A DNA stretch of 64,000 nucleotides from Buchnera aphidicola (Aphis helianthi) (GTDB taxonomy: Bacteria; Pseudomonadota; Gammaproteobacteria; Enterobacterales; Enterobacteriaceae). The translations under genes and the position numbers were made by a program. The notes beneath the pieces were generated by a model. The model had not been told where the DNA came from. It saw only the letters and a program-made list of their open reading frames with translations, and did not search any database. Shown here piece after piece: positions 8,785-20,369 of this stretch; the stretch's first letter is position 1, and every line of letters starts with the position of its first letter. The DNA is taken from the NCBI RefSeq assembly GCF_005083845.1, contig NZ_CP034894.1, positions 124,001-188,000 of the forward strand. Direction: 5' to 3'.

Positions 8785-11196
8785 ATGAAATTTAGTGAAA
8801 AATGGTTACTTGAATGGATTAATCCTAAAATAGATAGTATTACTTTAACTCAACAAATTATCAATTCTGGTATAGAAATCGAATCTATTGATACACTTTT
8901 TCCTTCATTTAAAAATGTAGTAGTCGGTGAAATAATTTCTTGTATGATACATCCTACATTAAATAATTTAAAAATAGTGAAAGTAGATATAGGGAAAAAA
9001 AAGTTATTAAATATTTTATGTAAAGCATTAAATTGTCGAAATAAAATAAAAGTCGCAGTAGCTACTATTGGCAGTATATTGAATAATAATGTAAAAATTA
9101 ATTTAAAAAAAATTTATGATCAAGAATCAGAAGGAATGCTATGTTCTTTTTTTGAATTAGGTTTATTTGATTCCAATAATAGTGAAATTATTGAATTTCC
9201 TGAAAATACACCAATAGGAATTAATGTTAATGATTATTTATTATTAGAAGATAATTTAATAAAAGTAAATGTTACGCCTAATCGACCAGATGGATTAAGT
9301 ATTATAGGAATAGCTCGTAATATAGCTGTTATAAATAATATAGAAATGACTCCATTAAAAGATAAAAGTAATCCAATTACAATTAAAAAACAATTTCCAA
9401 TTTATGTTAATACTCAAAACACAGATATTAATTGTTTTGGAAGATTAATTGAAAACATAAATGTTAATATTAAAACGCCATTTTGGATGAAAAAAAAGTT
9501 ATTTATGTCTGAAATGTTATCTGACAATATAATAATGAATATTATTAATTATGTTTTAATTGAAATTGGTCAACCTTTAAATGTATTAAATTCAGATATA
9601 ATAGATAGCTTTATTCAAATTAAAACAACTACTAAAAAAGAAATTTTGAATTTAAAAGATAATTTTCAATTAATTTTAGATAAAAATACACTTATCTTTT
9701 CCGATAAATCAAAGATATTATTTATTCCTGGTAATTTAAATTCTCATTGTTTAGAAATAGATAACAATACTAAAAATATATTTTTGATTTCATATTTAGT
9801 AGATCGAGAATCTCTTTTTAATATTACTAAAAAAGTTGGTTTTAATAAAATTCTTAATTACCATAATTATGGTATTGATTTTTCTCTTCAAAAATATGCA
9901 ATAGAATACGCGACAAACTTAATCCTTCAAATATGTGGTGGAAATGCAGGATTGATTACCGATTATATAGATAATTCGCACTTAAAATGTATAAATAAGA
10001 TTAAATTATATTATAAGAATATTAATAAAATAGTTGGTTTTTTTATTGATTCTAAAATTATTTTAAATATTCTCTTACGTCTTAAATATAAAATAGAAGA
10101 TAAAAAAAATTATTTATATGTTACACCTCCTACTTGGAGATTTGATATATTAATAGAAGAAGATGTTATAGGTGATATTATTCGTGTATATGATTATAAT
10201 AAAGTTCCATTAATTCCATTAAAAGAAAATTTTAATTTTAGTGTTTATAAACATCAAAACGATTCTAAAAAAGATTATATATTATATCAATTATCGACAT
10301 TGCTTACACATAGAGGTTATTATGAAGTAATTACTTATCCATTTATTGATCCAATTTTACAAAATGATATTTTATCAACGAATGGTAAAGAATTATTTAT
10401 TTCTAATCCTATTTCTAAAGATCTTTCTTGTATGCGTATATCATTATGGCCAGGTCTTCTTAAAACTCTTACTTATAATAAAAATAGAAAACAAGATAGT
10501 ATTCGTTGTTTTGAACGAGGGTTATGTTTTTTAATAGATAATCAAAAAATTCTCGGAGTTAATCAACAAATGTTTTTAGGAGGAGTTATTAGTGGTTTTA
10601 GTGATAAAGAAAATTGGTTTTCTCAGAGAAGAAAAATAGATTTCTATGATTTAAAAGGCGATATAGAATCTATATTAGAATTCATATGTGATACAGATAG
10701 TTTCGAAATAAAAAATAGAAATGTATCAGGATTACATCCAAATCAAAGTGCTCAAATTTTTTTAAATAATGAGTTTATTGGTAGTTTTGGTAAAATACAT
10801 CCAATTTTAGAAAAAAAATTAGATTTACATAATAATACGTTTTTATTTGAATTACTAATTGATAAAATTTTCGACGTAAAAAAACTTAAAGATTTTAAAA
10901 TAGAAGAGTATTCAAAATTCCCAAGTAGTCGTCGTGATATTTCAATACTAATATCAGAAAATATTCCCTATTCTGATATTATAAAAGTATGTAAAAATTG
11001 TTTGTTAAATAAACAAATAGAAATTAATATATTTGATATTTATTCATGTAAAAATTTTTCTAATAAAAAGAGTTTAGGTATTAGTTTTACTTTTCAAGAT
11101 GAAAGAAAAACTTTAAAAGAAAATGAAATTAATTTAATGCTTGATTATTGTATAAAAACATTAATAGATAAATTTCAAATTATTTTAAGGAAGTAA
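8785..11196 (+). CDS. pheT: Phenylalanyl-tRNA synthetase beta subunit, editing site decayed
   Basis: Structural, tRNA-binding and editing subunit of PheRS. It has 803 residues (E. coli 795). Order: EMAP-like tRNA-binding domain (about 40-150), B3/B4 editing domain (about 210-380), B5, catalytic-like core, and C-terminal ferredoxin-like anticodon-binding domain (about 710-803, starting near [10 protein letters not shown]). The editing region has diverged sharply. E. coli GQPMHAFD reads GQPLNVLN (263-269), the GGIFGGE block reads PGNLNSH (315-321), and HTDASHRYERG reads [11 protein letters not shown] (353-363). Flanking sequence ([18 protein letters not shown]) stays conserved, so the loss is local. 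Clearance of Tyr-tRNA-Phe is probably lost, which is inference. ihfA follows after 4 bp. Confidence 0.96.
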   Translation: MKFSEKWLLEWINPKIDSITLTQQIINSGIEIESIDTLFPSFKNVVVGEIISCMIHPTLNNLKIVKVDIGKKKLLNILCKALNCRNKIKVAVATIGSILNNNVKINLKKIYDQESEGMLCSFFELGLFDSNNSEIIEFPENTPIGINVNDYLLLEDNLIKVNVTPNRPDGLSIIGIARNIAVINNIEMTPLKDKSNPITIKKQFPIYVNTQNTDINCFGRLIENINVNIKTPFWMKKKLFMSEMLSDNIIMNIINYVLIEIGQPLNVLNSDIIDSFIQIKTTTKKEILNLKDNFQLILDKNTLIFSDKSKILFIPGNLNSHCLEIDNNTKNIFLISYLVDRESLFNITKKVGFNKILNYHNYGIDFSLQKYAIEYATNLILQICGGNAGLITDYIDNSHLKCINKIKLYYKNINKIVGFFIDSKIILNILLRLKYKIEDKKNYLYVTPPTWRFDILIEEDVIGDIIRVYDYNKVPLIPLKENFNFSVYKHQNDSKKDYILYQLSTLLTHRGYYEVITYPFIDPILQNDILSTNGKELFISNPISKDLSCMRISLWPGLLKTLTYNKNRKQDSIRCFERGLCFLIDNQKILGVNQQMFLGGVISGFSDKENWFSQRRKIDFYDLKGDIESILEFICDTDSFEIKNRNVSGLHPNQSAQIFLNNEFIGSFGKIHPILEKKLDLHNNTFLFELLIDKIFDVKKLKDFKIEEYSKFPSSRRDISILISENIPYSDIIKVCKNCLLNKQIEINIFDIYSCKNFSNKKSLGISFTFQDERKTLKENEINLMLDYCIKTLIDKFQIILRK

Positions 11197-11200
11197 ACTT

Positions 11201-11503
11201 ATGGTACTAACAAAAGCTAAAATTTCAGAAAATTTATTTGAAAAATTAAAATTGACTAAACGTGAATCAAAAGCATTCGTAGAATTTTTTTTTGAAGAAG
11301 TAAGAAAATCTTTAGAAAAAGGAGAAAATGTTAAATTATCTGGATTTGGGAATTTTGAGCTAAAAAATAAAAAAGAACGTCCAGGTAGAAATCCAAAAAC
11401 AGGAGAAAAAGTAATTATTTCAAAAAGACGAGTTGTTACTTTTAAAGCTGGTCAAAAATTAAAAAATCGTGTTGAACATTGTTTTATAAAAACTAAATAT
11501 TAA
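11201..11503 (+). CDS. ihfA: Integration host factor alpha subunit
   Basis: DNA-bending protein of the HU/IHF family that works as a heterodimer with IhfB. It has 100 residues (E. coli 99), beginning [15 protein letters not shown]. The DNA-intercalating beta-arm contains the signature GRNPKTGE and ends [11 protein letters not shown]. The IhfB partner is not in this window. The gene is in the same place as in E. coli, at the end of the pheST operon, 4 bp after pheT. Confidence 0.96.
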   Translation: MVLTKAKISENLFEKLKLTKRESKAFVEFFFEEVRKSLEKGENVKLSGFGNFELKNKKERPGRNPKTGEKVIISKRRVVTFKAGQKLKNRVEHCFIKTKY

Positions 11504-11535
11504 TATTTAGTTTAATTTTTTTAAAGAAAAAAAAT

Positions 11536-12609
11536 ATGAATCTTAGTAATTTTTCTTTTGAGATACCAAAATCATTAATAGCTTTTTATCCTTCTTGGAT
11601 ACGGAGTCAATGTCGTTTAATGATGATTAATGGTTATACCGGTAAAATAAGTCATGGATTTTTTTATAATATTATAAATGAAATTAATTCTGATGATTTA
11701 ATTATTTTTAATAATACTGAAGTTATTCCTGCTCGTTTACATGGGATTAAAGAAAGTGGGGGAAAAATTGAAATTTTACTTGAAAAAATATTAAATAATA
11801 ATAATATTCTTGCATATATTAAATCATCAAATCCAGTTAAAATTAATTCTCATCTTTTTTTTGGAAAATACAATGAAATTCGAGGTTCTATAATTAGTTA
11901 TAGAAATCCATTTTATGAAATTAAATTTAACAATCAGAAAGTTTCATCTATTTATATTTTTAATAAAATTGGCCATATACCATTACCTCCTTATATTAAA
12001 AGAAAAAATATGAAATTAGATGTAAATTTGTATCAAACTATATATAAAAAAAATTTAGGATCTATCGCAGCACCAACTGCAGGTTTACACTTTGATTTGC
12101 CTTTATTAGAATCACTATATAAAAAGGGAGTAAATGTAGCTTTTCTAACATTACACATAGGTAGTGGAACGTTTCAACCTATTAGAACGATGCAAATAGA
12201 AAAACATATTATGCATTCTGAATGGGTTAATATTTCTTCAGAATTAATCAATAAAATTAAGATATGCAAAAAAAAGGGAGGTCGTGTAATAGCTGTTGGA
12301 ACTAGTACATTACGTGCTTTAGAAAGTGCATACAATTCAATTTCATGGAATAATTCAGAAAATTATTCACAAAATACTAATATCTTTATATATCCTGGTT
12401 ATCAACATAATGTTGTTGATGCATTAATTACTAATTTTCATTTTCCTGAATCAACACTAATTATGCTAGTGTCTTCTTTCCTAGGTTATAAAAATACTAT
12501 TAATGCTTATTATGAAGCAATTAAAAAAAAGTATCGTTTTTTCAGTTACGGAGATGCGATGTATATTACATATAATAAACTGGCTCCTTATGAAAAAATA
12601 AAAAATTAA
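11536..12609 (+). CDS. queA: S-adenosylmethionine:tRNA ribosyltransferase-isomerase
   Basis: Makes epoxyqueuosine in tRNAs with GUN anticodons by moving a ribosyl group from SAM onto the preQ1 base placed by Tgt. It has 357 residues (E. coli 356). Family blocks visible are [43 protein letters not shown] and [11 protein letters not shown], and near the end [16 protein letters not shown]. It lies directly before tgt (39 bp), and queA-tgt-yajC is the E. coli order. Keeping queuosine modification in so small a genome suggests it matters for decoding. Confidence 0.97.
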   Translation: MNLSNFSFEIPKSLIAFYPSWIRSQCRLMMINGYTGKISHGFFYNIINEINSDDLIIFNNTEVIPARLHGIKESGGKIEILLEKILNNNNILAYIKSSNPVKINSHLFFGKYNEIRGSIISYRNPFYEIKFNNQKVSSIYIFNKIGHIPLPPYIKRKNMKLDVNLYQTIYKKNLGSIAAPTAGLHFDLPLLESLYKKGVNVAFLTLHIGSGTFQPIRTMQIEKHIMHSEWVNISSELINKIKICKKKGGRVIAVGTSTLRALESAYNSISWNNSENYSQNTNIFIYPGYQHNVVDALITNFHFPESTLIMLVSSFLGYKNTINAYYEAIKKKYRFFSYGDAMYITYNKLAPYEKIKN

Positions 12610-12624
12610 AAGATTGTATTTTAA

Positions 12625-13752
<1,128 letters not shown>

Positions 13753-13790
13753 TTTTGTATTTATTAATATACATTAAGGAATTTTATAAA

Positions 13791-14147
13791 ATGAATTTTT
13801 TTATAGAAAATGCTAATGCTTCAGTTGGTCAACCAATAGAAGGTAGTTCTTATTCTTTAGTTATTATGCTGGTAATTTTTTTATTAATTTTTTACTTCAT
13901 GCTTTTTCGTCCTCAACAAAAAAAAGAAAAAGAACGAAAAAATCTCATGAAATTAATTACATTAGGTGATGAAGTAATGACAACTAGTGGTTTTTTAGGT
14001 CGTGTAAAAGATATCACAGAAAATGAATATGTTTTATTAGAACTAAATGATCAAAATGAAATTTTTATAAAAAAAGATTTTATAGTTTCATTACTTCCTA
14101 AAAATACTTTAGAATCTTTAAAAAAACAAATTATTAAAAAAAAATAA
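13791..14147 (+). CDS. yajC: SecDF-associated membrane protein YajC
   Basis: Small inner-membrane protein that joins SecDF in the Sec translocon. Start chosen at ATG 13791 (SD AAGGA 11 bases upstream), giving 118 residues (E. coli 110). An upstream reading from 13755 adds 12 residues not seen in the family. It has a single membrane span (about residues 18-40) followed by the signature FRPQQKKEKER. In E. coli, secD and secF follow. Here the next gene is glyS on the other strand, so yajC has lost its partners at this locus. Confidence 0.93.
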   Translation: MNFFIENANASVGQPIEGSSYSLVIMLVIFLLIFYFMLFRPQQKKEKERKNLMKLITLGDEVMTTSGFLGRVKDITENEYVLLELNDQNEIFIKKDFIVSLLPKNTLESLKKQIIKKK

Positions 14148-14169
14148 TCAAATTTATTTTGATAAATAT

Positions 14170-16236
14170 TTAATATAAAAAAGAGAAGTTTGCTATATTA
14201 AAAAAAATTTTTTCTACTGTTTTTAATAAAATTAATCTATTATTTTTAATTTCAGCATTATCATGATTTATTTGAACTTGGTTAAAAAAGTTATTTATAG
14301 GATTTTCAAATTTTTTTAATCTTAATAAAATTGATTTATATTTTTTTTCTATAAATAATTTTTTTGTATCTTGATTAAAATTATTTATTTCTTCAAATAA
14401 GTTTTTTTCTTCTATTTTTTGTATCAAACTGATATTAATTTCAGTGTTGTTTATATATTTTTTATGAGTTTTTAATATATTAGATATTCTTTTAATTATT
14501 AAAGTAACTGATTTTAATTCTTCTGTTTTTTTAAAATCTGATATTGCTTTAATTCTCATATCTATATCTAAAATTTCTGTTAATTGACAGGCTAATACTG
14601 ATTGAATTATTTTAATATCATATTCTTTTTTTTTATAAAAAGATAATAATCTTAATTTAAAAAAATCTATAATTTTATTAGATATAAATACATAATTTAA
14701 TTTTTCTTTATTATAATTTTTAAGACTATTAAAAATTAAATATTTTAAATCTAAAGACATTTTTTGATGAATAATAATACGTATTATTCCTAATGCAGCT
14801 CTTCTTAAAGCAAAAGGATCTTTGTTTGATAATGGTATTTGATTAATTAAAAACATACCACATAAGGTATCTATTTTATCTGCTATTGATAATACAGATC
14901 CAATAATACTAGATGGAAGTTTATCTTCAGAAAAAGATGGTAAATATTGTTCTTTTATAGATATAGCAATTTCATGTTTTTCTTGGTTTTTTAAAGCATA
15001 ATACATCCCAATTGTTCCCTGTAATTCTGGAAATTCACATACCATATCTGTAATAAGATCACATTTTGATAATGTTGCTGATTTTATTAAATCTATCTTA
15101 TTACTATCATTTGACATTAAACCTACAAGTAATTGTAATCGTATAGTTTTATCATATAATGTACCTAAATGATTATGAAATAAAACTTTTTTTAGTAATG
15201 GAAGATAGTCTAATAATTTCATCTTATTATCTTTATTTAAAAAAAATATAATATCATCTATTTTAGCTTTCATAATATTTTCATTTCCTAATATTATCTG
15301 ATTATTATTTTTTGAATTAATATTAGTTGTAAAAATAAAATATGGTAAAATTTTTTCATTATTATATATTGGAAAACATTTTTGTTGTTTTTCTATAACA
15401 TAAATTAATATTTCATTAGGTATATATTCAATATATTGTTCTTCAAAAGTAGCTAAAAAACATTTAGGAGACTCTACCATTGAATTTATTTCTTCGAGAA
15501 GTGAATAGTTTATTTTTGTGTATCCATTTACTTTATTAGCAATTTCTTTAATTTCTGTCTTAATTATTTTTTTACGAGTTTCATAATCAGCTGTTATATA
15601 ACTATATTTTAACAAAGAAAATGGATATTCTTGGGCATGATTAAGACAAATATTTTTTTCTTTATAAGAAATATGATTGTGAAGCTTATTTGTAGAATTA
15701 ACATTAAACATCTTATAATTAATTGTTTGATCATCTAACATCATTAAAATATTTCGAATAGGGCGAAAAAATTTAGTATTATTTTTTTCCCATCGCATTA
15801 AGTTTTGAATACTAATTTTTTTTAATGATATTTCTGTTATTTTAGGAAGTAATGTTTCAATATTTTCTTGTTTTTGTTTTATGTAATATGCGAGCCATTC
15901 ACCTTTTTTATTTTTTAAATAACTTGCTTTGTCTACTTCGATACCAATATGTTTAGCCCAAGAATGTGCAGATTTTGTTGGACTTCCATCTTGATTAAAA
16001 GCATATTTTAATGAAGGTCCTTTTTTAAGAATTTTTTTAACATTTTCAGAGATATCAATATCTAAAATTTTTAATGCTAATCTTCTAGGAGTTGCAAAAT
16101 AATTAACTTTTTTATATTTAATATTATATAACTTTAACTCGCTTATAAAATTTTCATAAAATAAAATAATCAAACGATATAGTATTTTAGCAGGTAACTC
16201 TTCTGTTCCTATTTCAACTACAAATGTTTTTTTCAT
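14170..16236 (-). CDS. glyS: Glycyl-tRNA synthetase beta subunit
   Basis: Beta subunit of the bacterial alpha2-beta2 GlyRS. It binds tRNA-Gly and is needed for activity. It has 688 residues (E. coli 689). Recognisable parts are the start VVEIGTEELPAK, the central EFPELQGTIGMYYA block, DKIDTLCGMFLI, and DPFALRRAALGIIRI. The C-terminal 150 residues form an Arg-tRNA-synthetase-like anticodon-binding domain. It follows glyQ by 44 bp on the minus strand, the usual glyQS order. It converges on yajC with 22 bp between. Confidence 0.97.
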   Translation of the reverse strand: MKKTFVVEIGTEELPAKILYRLIILFYENFISELKLYNIKYKKVNYFATPRRLALKILDIDISENVKKILKKGPSLKYAFNQDGSPTKSAHSWAKHIGIEVDKASYLKNKKGEWLAYYIKQKQENIETLLPKITEISLKKISIQNLMRWEKNNTKFFRPIRNILMMLDDQTINYKMFNVNSTNKLHNHISYKEKNICLNHAQEYPFSLLKYSYITADYETRKKIIKTEIKEIANKVNGYTKINYSLLEEINSMVESPKCFLATFEEQYIEYIPNEILIYVIEKQQKCFPIYNNEKILPYFIFTTNINSKNNNQIILGNENIMKAKIDDIIFFLNKDNKMKLLDYLPLLKKVLFHNHLGTLYDKTIRLQLLVGLMSNDSNKIDLIKSATLSKCDLITDMVCEFPELQGTIGMYYALKNQEKHEIAISIKEQYLPSFSEDKLPSSIIGSVLSIADKIDTLCGMFLINQIPLSNKDPFALRRAALGIIRIIIHQKMSLDLKYLIFNSLKNYNKEKLNYVFISNKIIDFFKLRLLSFYKKKEYDIKIIQSVLACQLTEILDIDMRIKAISDFKKTEELKSVTLIIKRISNILKTHKKYINNTEINISLIQKIEEKNLFEEINNFNQDTKKLFIEKKYKSILLRLKKFENPINNFFNQVQINHDNAEIKNNRLILLKTVEKIFFNIANFSFLY

Positions 16237-16280
16237 TATTTTTCTCTTTTACATTTAATATAAATCATATTTTAATTGTC

Positions 16281-17150
16281 TTAGGAATTTAAATATTTTT
16301 TTGCAATTTGTTTATTTAATTTTCTAATTTTTAAAATATAATTTTGGCGTTCGCTAGAAGATATTGCTTTTCTTGCATCTAATAAGTTAAATATATGATT
16401 GGCTTGTAACATTTTTTCATATGCTACTAATAGTAATGGTTTTTTTAAATTGATTAAATTATTTGCTTCAAGCATATATTTTTCAAAATATTCAAATAAT
16501 AAATCAATATTTGAATATTCAAAATTATACTTAGATTGTTCTATTTCATTTTGTTTAAAAATATCACCATAAGTGATTGTTTGAAATTTATTTGAATGCC
16601 AAATTAAATTATATACATTTGATTGATTTTGCATATGCATTGCTATTCTTTCTAAGCCATATGTAATTTCTATGGTTACAGGATTGCATTCTATTCCGCC
16701 AACTTGCTGAAAATAAGTGAACTGAGTAATTTCCATTCCATTAAGCCGTACCTCCCATCCAACTCCCCATGCACCTAAAGTAGGGTTTTCCCAATTATCT
16801 TCTATAAAACGTATATCGTTATTTTTTTCATCTATTTTAAGTAAATTTAACGATTCTAAATACATATTTTGAATGTTTTTAACTGGCGGTTTAATAATTA
16901 CTTGAAATTGATAATAACTTTGTAAACGATTTGGATTTTTTCCATATCTTCCATCAGTTGGTCGTCGACAATATTGTACATAGGCGGCTTTAATGGGTTT
17001 AGGGCCGATCGTTCCTAAAAATGTTATATTATGAAATGTACCTGCTCCCATTGGTAAATCTAATGGTTGGAAAATAATACATTCTTGTTCTATCCAGTAT
17101 TTTTTTAAAATTTGAATTAAATTATAAAAAGTATTGTAATAATTGTTCAT
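16281..17150 (-). CDS. glyQ: Glycyl-tRNA synthetase alpha subunit
   Basis: Catalytic class II subunit of GlyRS. It has 289 residues (E. coli 303, with a longer N- and C-terminus). Conserved blocks are [28 protein letters not shown] [18 protein letters not shown], and FTYFQQVGG. Oddities are in the usually very stable segment near residue 35-60: E. coli CLRELGPEP reads FLGTIGPKP, and VQPSRRP reads VQYCRRP. The conserved Arg and Glu and one Pro are therefore replaced. I expect the enzyme still works because the rest is well kept, but its kinetics may be altered. Confidence 0.96.
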   Translation of the reverse strand: MNNYYNTFYNLIQILKKYWIEQECIIFQPLDLPMGAGTFHNITFLGTIGPKPIKAAYVQYCRRPTDGRYGKNPNRLQSYYQFQVIIKPPVKNIQNMYLESLNLLKIDEKNNDIRFIEDNWENPTLGAWGVGWEVRLNGMEITQFTYFQQVGGIECNPVTIEITYGLERIAMHMQNQSNVYNLIWHSNKFQTITYGDIFKQNEIEQSKYNFEYSNIDLLFEYFEKYMLEANNLINLKKPLLLVAYEKMLQANHIFNLLDARKAISSSERQNYILKIRKLNKQIAKKYLNS

Positions 17151-17276
17151 TTTATACCTTTAAGAAGAATAGTATTTATACATATATATTATATATAATG
17201 ATATTTTTAATCTATATATTTTATAGATAAAAAATTGTATATAAAATATAATTTTTTTAATAGGAGAAGTTCAAAT

Positions 17277-17939
17277 ATGACTAAAATTAGCAAAGAAGCT
17301 AAATTAGCACGTAATGCTTTAATATTAAAAGGATTAGAAAATCCTATTTTAAACGAATACAATGGCATAAAAGAAAAAAAAAGGGAATTGTTAATCGCAA
17401 AATATATATATAAAATTATGTATATTTTAAATTTAGATTTAAAAAATGATAGTTTAAAAGACACTCCAACTCGTATATCAAAAATGTATAATTATGAAAT
17501 TTTTTCAGGTCTAGATTATCAAAACTTTCCTAAAATTACATTAATAGAAAATACCATTAAATCAAATGATATGATTATTGTTCGTGATATAATATTAATG
17601 AGTACTTGTGAACATCATTTTATTACTATGCATGGAAAAGCTACTATTGCATATATTCCTAAAGATAAAATTATTGGATTATCTAAAATAAATAGAATTG
17701 TTCAATTTTATTCGAAACGACCTCAAATTCAAGAACGTTTAACTAAACAAATATTGGTAGTATTACAAGTTTTATTAAATACTGAAAATGTTGCGATTGT
17801 TATTTATATGAATCATTTTTGTGTTAAAGCACGTGGCATTTGTGATGTTAATAGTACAGCTATAACTTCATCTTTACAAGGTGTATTTAAAAATGAAAAA
17901 AGTATTCGTGATGAATTTTTTTATAAGAATAATATATAA
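17277..17939 (+). CDS. folE: GTP cyclohydrolase I
   Basis: Converts GTP to 7,8-dihydroneopterin triphosphate, the first step of folate synthesis. Start chosen at ATG 17277 behind AGGAGAAG, giving 220 residues (E. coli 222) beginning TKISKEAKLARNALILKGLE. An upstream reading from 17235 runs through the SD and is unlikely. Zinc ligands are seen in STCEHHF and later in HFCVKARG. The tract GLSKINRIVQFYSKRPQ is nearly identical to the family. FolA and FolC of the same pathway are also in this window. Confidence 0.97.
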   Translation: MTKISKEAKLARNALILKGLENPILNEYNGIKEKKRELLIAKYIYKIMYILNLDLKNDSLKDTPTRISKMYNYEIFSGLDYQNFPKITLIENTIKSNDMIIVRDIILMSTCEHHFITMHGKATIAYIPKDKIIGLSKINRIVQFYSKRPQIQERLTKQILVVLQVLLNTENVAIVIYMNHFCVKARGICDVNSTAITSSLQGVFKNEKSIRDEFFYKNNI

Positions 17940-18088
17940 GAATATATATATTCTATTTATTTGATTGATTAAAATATTATTTCTCAGTATTATATGATTT
18001 TAAATTTATAAATATTTTGATATTTAAATAAATTTTTAATAAAATAAAGTTAACATTTAATTCTTTTAAATTTTGTGGAAAAGTGAAT

Positions 18089-18931
18089 ATGAAATATATT
18101 GGTGCGCATGTTAGTGCTGCAGGTGGTGTAGAAAAAGCAGTTTTTCGAGCGTTTCAATTAAAAGCTACAACTTTTTCATTTTTTACTAAAAATCAGCTTC
18201 AATGGTCTACATTTCCATTAAGTAAAATAAATATAGATGATTTCAAAAAAGCTTGTATTAAATATAATTTCTTTTTTGAAAAAATTTTACCTCATAGTAG
18301 TTATTTAATTAATTTAGGTCATCCTGATAATAATTTATTAAAAAAATCTCGTATAGCATTTATAGATGAAATAAGACGTTGTGATGAATTAGGTCTACGT
18401 TTTTTAAATTTTCACCCAGGTAGTCATTTGAATAAAATATCCGAAATAGATTGTTTATCAAGAATATCTGAATCAATTAATATAGCTTTAGAAAAAACTA
18501 AAAATATAATAGCTGTTATAGAGAACACTGCAGGTCAAGGTACTAATGTTGGATATTGTTTTGAGCATTTATCTACAATTATTAATAAAATAGATAATCA
18601 ATCTAGAGTCGGAGTTTGTCTTGATACTTGTCATTTGTTTGCATCAGGATATGATTTGAGAACAAAAGAAAATTGTAAAAATACCTTTAATAAATTTTTT
18701 GATTTAATAGGATTAAAATATTTAAAAGGTTTTCATCTAAATGATTCGAAAAGAGATTTTAATAGCCGTATTGATCGACATGAAAGTTTGGGTTTAGGTA
18801 AAATAGGAGTTTTAGTATTTGAATGGATTATGCAAAATAAACATTTTTTTGATATTCCAATGATATTAGAAACGAGCAATCCTAAGATATGGTCGAAAGA
18901 AATTGATTGGTTAAAATCGTTAAGAAAATAA
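18089..18931 (+). CDS. nfo: Endonuclease IV (AP endonuclease)
   Basis: Cleaves DNA at abasic sites in base excision repair. Start chosen at ATG 18089 (SD GGAA upstream), where the protein begins [12 protein letters not shown] as in E. coli. A GTG at 18083 would add two residues. It has 280 residues (E. coli 285). The metal ligand segments are all present: [41 protein letters not shown] and ETSNP. It is one of the few repair enzymes kept by this genome type. Confidence 0.97.
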   Translation: MKYIGAHVSAAGGVEKAVFRAFQLKATTFSFFTKNQLQWSTFPLSKINIDDFKKACIKYNFFFEKILPHSSYLINLGHPDNNLLKKSRIAFIDEIRRCDELGLRFLNFHPGSHLNKISEIDCLSRISESINIALEKTKNIIAVIENTAGQGTNVGYCFEHLSTIINKIDNQSRVGVCLDTCHLFASGYDLRTKENCKNTFNKFFDLIGLKYLKGFHLNDSKRDFNSRIDRHESLGLGKIGVLVFEWIMQNKHFFDIPMILETSNPKIWSKEIDWLKSLRK

Positions 18932-18982
18932 TACTTATTTTTACTTTTTAAATATATATATTATTATATAAGAGAAAATATC

Positions 18983-19267
18983 ATGTTAATTATCAATGCA
19001 GAAATAAGAGATAAAAAAGGAAAAAGTTTTAGTCGAAAATTACGTATTAAAAATAAATTTCCAGCTATTTTATATGGTTTAAATAAAACGCCTATGTCTT
19101 TAATATTAGATCATGATCCTGTTTTTAATTTGCAAAAAAAAATAGATTTTTATAATGATATATTAATATTATTGATTAAAGATAAAAAATACAAAGTTAA
19201 AGTGCAATGTATACAACGACACGCGTTTAAATTAAAATTGTTGCATATTGATTTTTTATATGTTTAA
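18983..19267 (+). CDS. rplY: 50S ribosomal protein L25
   Basis: Binds 5S rRNA in the large subunit. It has 94 residues, the same as the short E. coli form without the CTC extension. Begins [20 protein letters not shown] and ends HIDFLYV, matching E. coli along its length. An SD-like AGAGAA lies before the start. It is monocistronic between nfo and the convergent yabI. Confidence 0.95.
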   Translation: MLIINAEIRDKKGKSFSRKLRIKNKFPAILYGLNKTPMSLILDHDPVFNLQKKIDFYNDILILLIKDKKYKVKVQCIQRHAFKLKLLHIDFLYV

Positions 19268-19316
19268 TAACAAATTTTTTTAAAAATAAATTCAAATAAT
19301 AAAATATAACTATAAA

Positions 19317-20075
19317 TTACAATATAGTCGATAGTACTTGTCTAAAAATTAACATTGTAGGATGAAACTGTATTAATACTAACCCAATAATCCCAAATAA
19401 TAAAACCGTTAATGCTATGAACCCAATGTTTTTTTGGATAATATTCATGTTATCTTTGTTCTTTATATGTCTTATTTTCCACCATTTTGATGTCAACCAT
19501 ATCCCTATCCAAATTAAAACAGCAATAATTAATAAAAACCATTTAAAATAGTTATTATCGGAATTTGTAGGTATATTAATAGTGATACCTGCAATAATTC
19601 CTGGAAAAAAATATACTGGAGGCCATAATATACATCCTATTAAACTAGGTAAAATAAATTTCTTTAATGGTAATTTTAACATACCAGAAACCATAGGAAT
19701 TAATGGTCTAGTTGGTCCTATAAATCGACCAATTAATATTGTTAACATACTATGTTTATGTAATAATATTTTAGTTTTTTCAAGTATTTTATAGTGTTTT
19801 TTTAGAAAAGAAAGATTATGCAACCAGTTTTTAAAGTATAGTCCAACATAATATGACAACCAGTCTCCTAATAAACACCCGATAATTCCGGAAATCCAAG
19901 CAGGATAGAAAGGTAATTTTCCATTACCTATAAATGTGCCTAATGTTGCCATTAATACTATTCCGGGAAGTAATAGTCCAACTAATGCAAGAGATTCTAA
20001 AAAAGACACTATACCTACTATAAATAGTGAATATATTAAAGAATGTGTTATTAAAGATGTTAACCAATATTCCAT
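19317..20075 (-). CDS. yabI: DedA-family membrane protein YabI
   Basis: Inner-membrane protein of the DedA/SNARE-associated family. Members act in lipid and envelope homeostasis, and some flip polyprenyl phosphates or phospholipids. It has 252 residues (E. coli YabI 254), with several hydrophobic segments. Family blocks are ESLALVGLLLPG, the motif GRFIGPTRPLIPMVSG with the conserved Arg residues, and LIGCILWPPVYFFPG. It matches YabI better than other DedA paralogs. It is divergent from surA across a 294-bp spacer that contains a tandem repeat. Confidence 0.9.
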   Translation of the reverse strand: MEYWLTSLITHSLIYSLFIVGIVSFLESLALVGLLLPGIVLMATLGTFIGNGKLPFYPAWISGIIGCLLGDWLSYYVGLYFKNWLHNLSFLKKHYKILEKTKILLHKHSMLTILIGRFIGPTRPLIPMVSGMLKLPLKKFILPSLIGCILWPPVYFFPGIIAGITINIPTNSDNNYFKWFLLIIAVLIWIGIWLTSKWWKIRHIKNKDNMNIIQKNIGFIALTVLLFGIIGLVLIQFHPTMLIFRQVLSTIL

Positions 20076-20269
20076 AAAATATCCATTAAATTGTTATTTT
20101 GTTATATTTATGATAATTTGAAATTAAGTTGTAATATTTTTTAAAATTAAATTTTTTTATTTTATACTTTATATTTTTTTTAAAAAAATCTCAAGAAAAT
20201 ATTTTAAAAAATTTATTTAAATTAAATAAATTCAAAAATTTTTTAATTAAAATTAAAAGATTCTATATT

Positions 20270-20322
20270 AGAATATCATTATAATATAGAATATCATTAT
20301 AATATAAAATATCATTTATAAT
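20270..20322. repeat. 18-bp tandem repeat, about three copies, upstream of surA
   Basis: AGAATATCATTATAATAT occurs perfectly at 20270-20287 and 20288-20305. A third, diverged copy (AAAATATCAT with one inserted T) runs to about 20322, and degenerate CATCATAATA follows. Each unit contains TATAAT, the sigma-70 -10 consensus. It lies 48-100 bp before the surA start in a spacer that is otherwise featureless A/T. Confidence 0.85.
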
Positions 20323-20369
20323 GTAAAAATCATCATAATAAAAAATTTAAAATTTAAAGAAGAATAAAA

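Noticed and set aside
17939..17954. AGAATATATATATTCT palindrome after folE as a terminator
   Set aside because: Only a 6-bp A/T stem; such palindromes occur by chance in this DNA.
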